Assembly: GCA_017744915.1 (NCBI GenBank)
Contig: JAGIAH010000002.1
Location: 521,826-585,825, forward strand
Source: Agrobacterium tumefaciens
GTDB lineage: Bacteria > Pseudomonadota > Alphaproteobacteria > Rhizobiales > Rhizobiaceae
Length of the DNA: 64,000 nucleotides
Direction of reading: 5' to 3'
Shown: positions 52,836 through 61,400 of the stretch, piece by piece
Layout of the letters: each line of letters begins with the position of its first letter
Numbering within the stretch: the first letter of the stretch is position 1
The notes under the pieces: model-generated
Databases searched by the model: none
The model's input: only the letters and a program-made list of their open reading frames with translations
What the model was told of the DNA's origin: nothing
Position numbers and translations under genes: made by a program

Positions 52836-53330
52836 ATGATGATGGAACTCAATCGGCGCGATTTCCTGCGCGGCGGACAAAAACAAAAACCGCGTATCTG
52901 TCCCCCCGGGGTCGCGTTGAGCGACCTCGCCGCTTGTAGCGGTTGCGCAAAATGCGTCGAAGCCTGTCCCACCGGCATCATCGCGATGGCGGGCGGCTTG
53001 CCTTCGGTCGATTTCTCCGCCGGGGAATGCAACTTCTGCGGCAAATGCGCGGAAGCCTGTCCCGAGCCGGTTTTTGCCGTGCCTGCGGCGCAGCGCTTCG
53101 ATCATGTCATGGCGATCGGCGAGGGCTGTCTCGCCTTCGGCAATATCGATTGCCAGGCCTGCCGCGATGCCTGTCCGACAGAGGCGATCCGGTTTCGCCC
53201 GCGCCGCGGCGGCCCTTTCGTGCCGCAGCTTGTCAGGGATGCCTGCACCGGCTGCGGGGCCTGCGTGTCCGTCTGTCCGGCCGGTGTGATCGAGATCAAG
53301 GATAGAGCCACGGAGATGCAATATGCCTGA
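52836..53330 (+). CDS. napF: NapF, ferredoxin-type maturation protein
   Basis: A 164-residue cytoplasmic Fe-S protein with four cysteine clusters: CSGCAKCVEACP, CNFCGKCAEACP, CQACRDACP and CTGCGACVSVCP. NapF helps load the catalytic NapA before export. Three ATGs occur in a row (52836, 52839, 52842); GAGGG at 52827-52831 best suits 52839. It overlaps napD by 8 bases. Confidence 0.95.
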   Translation: MMMELNRRDFLRGGQKQKPRICPPGVALSDLAACSGCAKCVEACPTGIIAMAGGLPSVDFSAGECNFCGKCAEACPEPVFAVPAAQRFDHVMAIGEGCLAFGNIDCQACRDACPTEAIRFRPRRGGPFVPQLVRDACTGCGACVSVCPAGVIEIKDRATEMQYA

Positions 53331-53610
53331 AAATACGGGCCGGTATCATGTTTCAAGCGCCGTGGTGGCGGTGATGCCGCAGATGCGGGACGCCGTGTTT
53401 GCAACGCTTTTGACGCTCGACAATGTCGAGGTTCATGGCGAGGGCAACGGCAAGTTCGTCATCGTCATCGATGGCACGAGCACCGGCATGTTGGGCGATA
53501 CGCTCACTTATATTTCGACACTCGACGGTGTGATTGCCGCCAACATGGTTTTTGAACACGTCGATACAGAGGAGACGAGCGGCGATGAGCAGCGAACTGA
53601 CGCGGCGTGA
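53323..53610 (+). CDS. napD: NapD, NapA-specific chaperone
   Basis: A 95-residue cytoplasmic ferredoxin-fold chaperone that binds the Tat signal of NapA until the cofactor is inserted. [44 protein letters not shown] matches the family. It overlaps napF by 8 and napA by 26 bases. Confidence 0.94.
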   Translation: MPENTGRYHVSSAVVAVMPQMRDAVFATLLTLDNVEVHGEGNGKFVIVIDGTSTGMLGDTLTYISTLDGVIAANMVFEHVDTEETSGDEQRTDAA

Positions 53611-56089
53611 TCTATTGAAGGCGCATGCCGCCGGCATTGCGGCGGCAACGGCGGGCATTGCGCTTCCCGCCGCCGCCCAGCCGGTGCCGGGCGGTGTTTC
53701 CGCATTGCAGATCAAATGGTCCAAGGCGCCCTGTCGTTTCTGCGGCACGGGCTGCGGCGTCATGGTCGGCGTCAAGGAAGGCAAGGTGGTCGCCACCCAT
53801 GGCGACATGCAGGCGGAGGTCAATCGTGGCCTCAACTGCATCAAGGGCTATTTCCTGTCCAAGATCATGTATGGCAAGGACCGCCTGCAAACCCCGCTGC
53901 TGCGAAAGAAAAACGGCGTTTATGCCAAGGATGGCGAATTCGAACCGGTAAGCTGGGACGAGGCCTTCGACGTGATGGCCGCGCAGTGCAAGCGCGTGCT
54001 GAAGGAAAAGGGACCGACGGCCGTCGGCATGTTCGGTTCCGGCCAATGGACGATCTTCGAGGGTTATGCCGCGACCAAGCTGATGCGCGCCGGCTTCCGC
54101 TCCAACAATCTCGATCCCAACGCCCGCCACTGCATGGCGTCGGCCGCTTACGCCTTCATGCGCACCTTCGGCATGGACGAGCCGATGGGCTGCTACGACG
54201 ATTTCGAACATGCCGATGCCTTCGTGCTCTGGGGTTCGAACATGGCGGAGATGCACCCCATCCTGTGGACCCGCATTGCCGACCGGCGTCTGGGTTTCGA
54301 CCATGTGAGGGTGGCGGTGCTTTCGACCTTCACCCATCGCAGCATGGATCTCGCCGATATCCCCATGGTCTTCAAGCCGGGCACGGATCTCGTCATCCTC
54401 AATTACATCGCCAACCACATCATCAAGACCGGGCGCGTCAACGAAGACTTCGTGAAGAACCACACGAAATTCGTGCGCGGTGTCACCGATATCGGTTATG
54501 GCCTGCGGCCCGATAATCCGGTGGAGGTGAACGCCGCCAATTCAGCCGATCCGACCAAGACGGAAGCGATCGATTTCGAGACCTTCAAGGAATTCGTCTC
54601 CGAATATACGCTGGAAAAGACCGCCGCCATGACCGGGGTGGAAGCCGGTTTCCTGGAGGAACTGGCCGAGCTTTACGCCGACCCGAAACGCAAGGTCATG
54701 TCGCTCTGGACCATGGGTTTCAACCAGCATGTTCGCGGCGTCTGGGCCAACCAGATGGTCTATAACATCCATCTTCTGACCGGAAAGATTTCCGAGCCCG
54801 GCAACAGCCCGTTCTCGCTCACCGGCCAGCCCTCGGCCTGCGGCACGGCGCGTGAAGTGGGAACCTTCGCCCACCGCCTGCCGGCCGACATGACGGTGAC
54901 CAACCCGGAACACCGCAAACATGCCGAGGAAATCTGGCGCATACCGCACGGCATCATCCCGGAAAAGCCGGGTTACCACGCCGTGCAGCAGGACCGCATG
55001 CTGCATGACGGCAAGCTGAATTTCTACTGGGTGCAGGTCAACAACAACGTTCAGGCCGGCCCCAACACCAAGAACGAGACTTATCTCGGTTATCGCAACC
55101 CGGAAAACTTCATCGTGGTTTCGGATGCCTATCCGACCATCACCGCCATGAGCGCCGACCTCATTCTGCCCGCCGCCATGTGGGTGGAGAAGGAAGGGGC
55201 CTATGGCAATGCCGAGCGGCGCACCCATGTCTGGCACCAGCTGGTGGAGGCCTCGGGCGAGGCGCGTTCCGACCTCTGGCAGCTGGTGGAATTCTCCAAA
55301 CGTTTCACCACCGACGAGGTGTGGCCGGCGGAGATACTCGACGCCAATCCCGCCTATCGCGGCAAGACGCTTTACGAGGTGCTCTACAAGGACAGCGATG
55401 TCGGTAAGTTCCCGCTGAGCGAGATCAACGCGGATTACCAGAACCAGGAATCCAAGGATTTCGGCTTCTATCTGCAGAAGGGTCTCTTTGAGGAATACGC
55501 CGCCTTCGGGCGCGGCCACGGCCACGATCTGGCACCCTACGATGCCTATCACGAAGTGCGCGGCATGCGCTGGCCCGTCGTCGATGGCAAGGAGACTTTG
55601 TGGCGTTATCGCGAGGGTTACGACCCCTATGTCAAACCGGGCGAGGGCGTGAAGTTCTACGGCAACAAGGACGGCAAGGCGGTCATCATCGCCGTGCCCT
55701 ACGAGCCGCCGGCGGAATCCCCCGATGAGGAATTCGATACTTGGCTGGTGACGGGCCGCGTGCTGGAGCACTGGCATTCCGGCTCCATGACCATGCGCGT
55801 GCCGGAACTCTACAAGGCCTTTCCCGGCGCCCGCTGTTTCATGAATGCCGACGATGCGCGCAAGCGCGGGCTCAATCAGGGCGCGGAAATCCGCATCGTC
55901 TCGCGCCGCGGCGAAATCCGCTCGCGGGTGGAAACGCGCGGCCGCAACCGCATGCCGCCCGGCGTCATCTTCGTTCCCTGGTTCGATGCCAGCCAGCTGA
56001 TCAACAAGGTGACGCTCGACGCAACCGATCCCATCTCCAAGCAGACGGATTTCAAGAAATGCGCAGTCAAGATAGAGCCAGTCGCATGA
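53585..56089 (+). CDS. napA: Periplasmic nitrate reductase catalytic subunit
   Basis: An 834-residue molybdenum enzyme reducing nitrate to nitrite. The Tat signal is [30 protein letters not shown]. The 4Fe-4S ligands are Cys50, Cys53, Cys57 and Cys85 (C-X2-C-X3-C-X27-C), and the molybdenum ligand is Cys183 in NARHCMASA. The molybdopterin domains follow, ending in the usual C-terminal cap. ATG 53585 lies inside the napD end; it overlaps napB by 4 bases. Confidence 0.98.
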   Translation: MSSELTRRDLLKAHAAGIAAATAGIALPAAAQPVPGGVSALQIKWSKAPCRFCGTGCGVMVGVKEGKVVATHGDMQAEVNRGLNCIKGYFLSKIMYGKDRLQTPLLRKKNGVYAKDGEFEPVSWDEAFDVMAAQCKRVLKEKGPTAVGMFGSGQWTIFEGYAATKLMRAGFRSNNLDPNARHCMASAAYAFMRTFGMDEPMGCYDDFEHADAFVLWGSNMAEMHPILWTRIADRRLGFDHVRVAVLSTFTHRSMDLADIPMVFKPGTDLVILNYIANHIIKTGRVNEDFVKNHTKFVRGVTDIGYGLRPDNPVEVNAANSADPTKTEAIDFETFKEFVSEYTLEKTAAMTGVEAGFLEELAELYADPKRKVMSLWTMGFNQHVRGVWANQMVYNIHLLTGKISEPGNSPFSLTGQPSACGTAREVGTFAHRLPADMTVTNPEHRKHAEEIWRIPHGIIPEKPGYHAVQQDRMLHDGKLNFYWVQVNNNVQAGPNTKNETYLGYRNPENFIVVSDAYPTITAMSADLILPAAMWVEKEGAYGNAERRTHVWHQLVEASGEARSDLWQLVEFSKRFTTDEVWPAEILDANPAYRGKTLYEVLYKDSDVGKFPLSEINADYQNQESKDFGFYLQKGLFEEYAAFGRGHGHDLAPYDAYHEVRGMRWPVVDGKETLWRYREGYDPYVKPGEGVKFYGNKDGKAVIIAVPYEPPAESPDEEFDTWLVTGRVLEHWHSGSMTMRVPELYKAFPGARCFMNADDARKRGLNQGAEIRIVSRRGEIRSRVETRGRNRMPPGVIFVPWFDASQLINKVTLDATDPISKQTDFKKCAVKIEPVA

Positions 56090-56550
56090 TCAGGAAACAC
56101 GGATGGATCGCCGCCACGCTTCTGGTCGTGGCTCTTGCGACGGGGGCCGTCGCGCAGATGGTGCCGGAACTGTCCGGCCCGCGCGGCGACGCCATGAAGA
56201 CCGAGCCGGCCAAACCCCTGCCGAAATGGGTGATCGACGATTTCAGGCGCATGCGCGCCTATCCGGAACAGCCGCCGGTCATCCCGCATTCGATTGACGG
56301 TTACCAGCTGTCGGTCAATGCCAACCGTTGTCTCTCCTGCCACAAGCGCGAATTCACGCAGGATTCCGGCGCGCCGATGATCAGCGTCACCCACTATATG
56401 ACGCGCGAAGGCCAGATGCTGGCGGATGTTTCGCCGCGCCGTTATTTCTGCACCGCCTGCCACGTACCGCAGGCTGATACCCGGCCACTCGTGCCCAACA
56501 CGTTTGAGGACATGAGCACGATGGGTGTGAAACCGGCGGGTAGCGAATGA
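56086..56550 (+). CDS. napB: NapB, dihaem cytochrome of periplasmic nitrate reductase
   Basis: A 154-residue periplasmic cytochrome with signal peptide (residues ~1-23) and two haem sites, CLSCH (82-86) and CTACH (122-126). It gives electrons to NapA. The start at 56086 overlaps the napA stop; the 5' extension of the frame lies within napA. It overlaps napC by 4 bases. Confidence 0.95.
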   Translation: MIRKHGWIAATLLVVALATGAVAQMVPELSGPRGDAMKTEPAKPLPKWVIDDFRRMRAYPEQPPVIPHSIDGYQLSVNANRCLSCHKREFTQDSGAPMISVTHYMTREGQMLADVSPRRYFCTACHVPQADTRPLVPNTFEDMSTMGVKPAGSE

Positions 56551-57248
56551 TGATTGCCCGTGTGAAAAAACTTCTCGCCTGGCTCTGGGCGGTGCTGACG
56601 ACACCGGCGGGCACGCTCAGCCTCGCCTTCCTGACGCTCGGCGGCTTCGTCGGTGGCGTGATGTTCTGGGGCGCCTTCAACACGGCGCTGGAAATGACCA
56701 ACAAGGAAGCTTTCTGCATTTCCTGCCACGAGATGCGCGCCAATGTTTATGAGGAACTGACGCGGACGGTGCATTTTTCCAACCGTTCCGGCGTGCGTGC
56801 TTCCTGTCCGGATTGCCATGTGCCGCATGAGTGGACCGACAAGATCGCCCGCAAGATGCAGGCTTCAAAGGAAGTCTGGGGCAAGATTTTCGGCACCATC
56901 GACACCCGCAAGAAGTTCCTCGACAAGCGGCTGGAGCTTGCCCAGCACGAATGGTCGCGCCTTAAGGCCAATGACAGCCTGGAATGCCGCAACTGCCATT
57001 CTTCCGCGGCCATGGATTTCACCAAACAGACGCAGCGCGCCGCCGATATCCATTCCAAATATCTGCTGACGGGCAAGGCCACCTGCATCGATTGCCACAA
57101 GGGCATCGCGCATGAGCTGCCGAACATGGAAGGCATCGATCCCGGCTGGAAAATGCCGCTGGCGCTCGACGACCAGCCGGGGCCGACGGCATCTGCGGTG
57201 GATGACCTGCGGCGTGCAATGACGGATGTGCACCGGAACGTGTTCTGA
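56547..57248 (+). CDS. napC: NapC, tetrahaem quinol dehydrogenase
   Basis: A 233-residue membrane-anchored cytochrome of the NapC/NirT family. A membrane anchor (residues ~25-45) precedes four haem sites: CISCH, CPDCH, CRNCH and CIDCH. It passes electrons from ubiquinol to NapB. This links the operon to the ubiquinone genes nearby. Convergent with the LysR gene 39 bases on. Confidence 0.95.
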   Translation: MMIARVKKLLAWLWAVLTTPAGTLSLAFLTLGGFVGGVMFWGAFNTALEMTNKEAFCISCHEMRANVYEELTRTVHFSNRSGVRASCPDCHVPHEWTDKIARKMQASKEVWGKIFGTIDTRKKFLDKRLELAQHEWSRLKANDSLECRNCHSSAAMDFTKQTQRAADIHSKYLLTGKATCIDCHKGIAHELPNMEGIDPGWKMPLALDDQPGPTASAVDDLRRAMTDVHRNVF

Positions 57249-57287
57249 CGATCGCGACGAGGTGGTGGGAACCCGGTTGGGCTGCAA

Positions 57288-58148
57288 TCAGGCCCGGCCG
57301 GCTTCTTCGATGAACAGGCGCAACAGCGGCAGATGCCGCCTTTCGGCGAGGCAGATCGCATATTCGTCGATGAGTTCGTTGGCGTCGCACAGGGGCACGA
57401 AGGCAAGACGCACATCGTGGCCGAATTCCAGATCGGCAACCACGCCGCATCCCACCCCGTTGGCGATGGCTTCGCGCACACCCTCGCGGGAGGAAATCTC
57501 GACGACCGGCTGGATGGAGATGCCATGATCGGCGAGGTTCTTTTCGAAGATCTCGCGGGTGCGCGATCCCCGTTCGCGCATGACGAAGGACAGACCCTCC
57601 AGTTCGGCCATGAAGGCGCGCTCCCGCTCCGCCAGCGGGTGCGAGACGGGTACACACAGGCCGAGCCGCATGCTGAGAAACTTGACGCCATAGAGGCGCG
57701 GATCGTCCGGTGCGCGGGCGGTGATGGCGACATCGGCGCGATAGTCGATGATCTGCTCCACCACCCGGGCCGAATTGTCGACCGAAAGGGAAAAGGTGAG
57801 CTGCGGCCGTTCGGCCTTCAGCCGGGAAAGGATGGGCAGCGGCAGGACGGGACCGTCTGCGGCCACACGCAGATGCCCGCCCGCAAAGCCCGTTTCTCCG
57901 CGCAGGAAGGCCTTGGCTTCACTCTCCGCCTGAAACAGGCGCGCGGTTATTTCGAACAGGCGCTCGCCCTGTGGGCTGAGGCGCACCCCGCGTGGTTTTC
58001 TTTCCAGAAGGTTGACGCCGCTGATGGCCTCCAGCTCCCGCACATGGGCCGAAAGGGTTGATTGGCTGATCGCCATGTCCCGCGCGGCCTGGGAAAAGCC
58101 GCCCGATTGCGCGACGATGTGAAAGGCCTTCAGCTGCGTGGTCGACAT
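57288..58148 (-). CDS. LysR-family transcriptional regulator
   Basis: A 286-residue regulator. The N-terminal helix-turn-helix (QLKAFHIVAQSGGFSQAARDMAISQSTLSAHVRELEAISGVNLLERKPRGVRLSPQGERLF) is followed by an effector domain (residues ~90-285). It is close to the CbbR/phosphonate-type subgroup. It is divergent from the giant secreted protein gene, so that gene is the best target candidate. It faces napC tail to tail. Confidence 0.9.
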   Translation of the reverse strand: MSTTQLKAFHIVAQSGGFSQAARDMAISQSTLSAHVRELEAISGVNLLERKPRGVRLSPQGERLFEITARLFQAESEAKAFLRGETGFAGGHLRVAADGPVLPLPILSRLKAERPQLTFSLSVDNSARVVEQIIDYRADVAITARAPDDPRLYGVKFLSMRLGLCVPVSHPLAERERAFMAELEGLSFVMRERGSRTREIFEKNLADHGISIQPVVEISSREGVREAIANGVGCGVVADLEFGHDVRLAFVPLCDANELIDEYAICLAERRHLPLLRLFIEEAGRA

Positions 58149-58264
58149 GGGGTCCTGTTCTGCCGCCGGCCGACATGAAAGGTGCCGGTGCGACGCAACT
58201 ATCGGCGAAAATGCTGACAGCCCAATGACGTCCCCGGGAGGACTTCGTTAACCCCGCTGCAAAA

Positions 58265-58281
58265 CCGATGGAGGACATCGG
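58265..58281. promoter_or_regulatory. Dyad between LysR and giant secreted protein genes
   Basis: CCGATG-GAGGA-CATCGG is a 6-base-arm inverted repeat in the 252-base gap. It lies about 117 bases before the LysR start and 120 bases before the rightward gene. It could be a LysR binding site. I see no other strong element in this gap. Confidence 0.4.
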
Positions 58282-58400
58282 AAATCGCTATGGCGCATTT
58301 ACGTTTTGTTAGGAATTCGTCATCGCGGCGTTAGTCCGGGCCTCTAGTCGTGCCGCCCATGGCCCCTCGGCCACCCGGTTTCACGCAAAAAGGCCAAGAG

Positions 58401-61400
58401 ATGACGACCTCCCAAAACTCCATCGCCAATCCCATCGAGACCTCTTCCGATTGGCTTTTGACCATTCCGCGCCTGTCGCAGCAGCAGGGCATTCTGGTCT
58501 CGCCGAACGGCAGCGGCATGGCGACCTCCTACAGCCTCGTTTATGACGTATATTTCCCTACGGGCGGCTCCACCGGCTGGATGCCCTTCCTGCAGACGGA
58601 TGTCACCAACAGCAATGACGGCGATATTTTCGGCAAGGTGGGCGGCGACAGCTACGGTGTCGGCATCAGCGGCAATTATCGCGGCGCGGCGAAACTGGAT
58701 GCCTGGAACCGTATCGGTCTGACGATCGAAACGGACGCCGATGGCGCGGTTTCCATGAAGAAATACATCAACGGCGAATTCGTCTCCAGCCAGAAGATCA
58801 ATGGCGGTGCGGACCGTTTCGCCATCGATATGTCCAGGGGCTTCCTGATCTTCTCCGATGAGGATGGTGAGACCTCTCCTGCCTATCTCAGTAATTTCCT
58901 CTTCATCCAGAAAGTGCTGACGAACGAGGAAATGTCCTATCTCGACACTGCCACGGCCTCCGGCATTCTGCCGGACCAGTTCCGGCAACAGGCCGAGGAA
59001 TTCGGTGTTTTCGAAGTTCGCTTCGCCGAGGGTTCCGCCACGCCGGTCGTGGGAACCGGCACCTTCACCGGCCGGGAAACGACCCTTGAATTCACGACTG
59101 CGGCCCAGGCCGGCATTCCCGCCATCGGTGAGAAGGCCGCCGTCGAACCGGACGCTGTCGTCAAGACATCCGCTATCCAGGACATGATGGTCACGCCGGA
59201 TGCGGCGAATGTGACGATCGATCTGTCGAAGCATTTTTCCGGCGAAAACCTGACCTTTACCGTTCAAAACAGCGGGAACGAGACCGTCAATGCAGTGCTG
59301 ACCGACGGCAACAAGCTGACGCTCGATTTTTCCGCCTTCGGTTATTCCGATATCCGCGTGACGGCCACCGACAGCGCCGGCAAGACGGCGATCGATGACT
59401 TCCGCGTTCGCGTGGCCGGTCCGAACGCCTATACGATCGCCGTGGTGCCGGATACGCAGGACTACACCGTCCTGCCCAATGGCGACAAAACCCTGAACGG
59501 CATGTTCGACTGGCTGGTGAAGAATTCCGGGGCGCTCAACATCCGCTTCGTGACGCAGGTCGGCGACGTGACGCAGAACAACACGGCGGAGGAATGGGCC
59601 ATCGCCAAGGCGGCGATCAGCAAGCTGGATGGCAAGATCCCTTACGCTCTGGCGGCGGGAAACCATGACCAGGGTCAGGGCGCGAAGAACTATAGCTCGC
59701 TTATTACGGACAGTTTCTCGCCGGATTACCTGCGTCAGAATTCGACGCTTGGCGGGGTTTACGATCAGGAACCCACCGAAAGCAAGAACGCCTGGTATAC
59801 GTTCACCGGCGCCGACAATACGAAATGGATCGTGCTCACGCTGGAATTCGGCGCCCGGGACGATGTCTTGCGCTGGGCCGGCGAGGTTCTCGCGGCCAAC
59901 GCCGATTCCCGCGCGATCGTCACGACCCATCACTATACCAACATGGCCAATCGCGCCGACAACTTCTCTCACCGTCTGTTCGCCGAAGGCACCGGCAAGA
60001 ATTACGGCATTGGCACCAATCCCGCCAATGCCAATGACGGCGAAGACATGTGGCAGAAGCTGATTTCGAAACATCCAAATGTCAGCTTCGTCTTCTCCGG
60101 CCACGTTTTCGGCGACGGGGCCGAAACGGTCGTGGCGCTGAACGATGCGGGCGAGCCCGTCTATCAGATGCTCGTCAACTATCAGAACGGCGTGGCGACG
60201 GAAGTCACGGGCAACGGCGACGCCTCGCGCGGCGGCAATGGCGGCAACGGCGCGATCCGCCTGATCACCATCGACCCGGACAATGATACGGTCATGACCA
60301 GTACCTATCTTTCGGCGCTGGATGAATATCTCACCGGTTCGCGCGGGGACGCCGCGCCGTCGCGCGACGGCAAGGGCGTCGAGGCGGAAACGGTGAACGT
60401 CGAAATCCAGACCGTGACGTTCAGCCAGGAAAATATTGACGGCGTGGCCAGCGGTATCATCACTGCCCCGCAGTTCAATCCGCTGAACGGGCTCAAGCTG
60501 ACACCCGGCTTCGCGCCCGCCAATGGCGGCTCGACCTTCGACAATTACAGCATCGTCATGGATGTCAGGCTGCCCAAGGATGGTGGCGGGCTCGCCTCCA
60601 TCTTCCAGAGCGACCTTTCCAACAAGACCGACGGCGACCTGTGGCTGAACTATCGCGGTGCGACGGCGCTGATCGGCACCGACGGTCGCGATGAAGGCGC
60701 TGTGCCGCTCGATGCCTGGACGCGTATCGTCATTGCGGTCGAGCGCAATCCGGCAGGCGGCTACATGCTCTATAAATATGCCGACGGCAAGCTGATGGGC
60801 AGCCAGCCCGTCGGTGCCGCCTATGACATCAGTGCGGCGGGTTTTCTGCTGTTTGCCGATGATAGCAGTGAAACGGCCGCGTTCTCCATGTCGTCGGTCG
60901 CCTTCCTCGACAAGACATTGTCCGCAAGCGAGGTCTCGGCCCTTGGCGGCGTAACGGCCCCGGGTCCGTTTGCGTCTCAGCTTTCCGGCGCGAAAATGGT
61001 ACAGTTCGATTTCTCCAACGGCACCATGTCACCGACGATCGGTTCCGGCACGCTGTCGCAGAATATCGGCGGCGATCCGCGCATTCAGCCTGTTGTATTC
61101 GGCGAGGAGACCGTTGGCGAGGCGGCGAGCGGCATCATCACCGCGCCGCAGTTCGATGGCCGGAACGGTTTGAAGATCACCCCCGATTTCAACCCGAAAA
61201 ACGGCGGTTCGACCTTCGACAATTACAGCATCGTCATGGATGTGAAGCTGCCGAAGGACGGCGCTTCCCTGGCGTCGATCTTCCAGAGCGACCTTTCCAA
61301 CGTGACCGATGGCGATCTGTGGCTGAATTATCGCGGCACGACGGCGCTGATCGGCACCGATGGTCGCGATGAAGGTGCTGTGCCGCTGGATGTCTGGACG

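Noticed and set aside
58344..60104. Minus-strand frame of 586 codons opposite the phosphoesterase domain
   Set aside because: The opposite strand has metallophosphoesterase motifs in order; the minus frame reads as low-complexity shadow.
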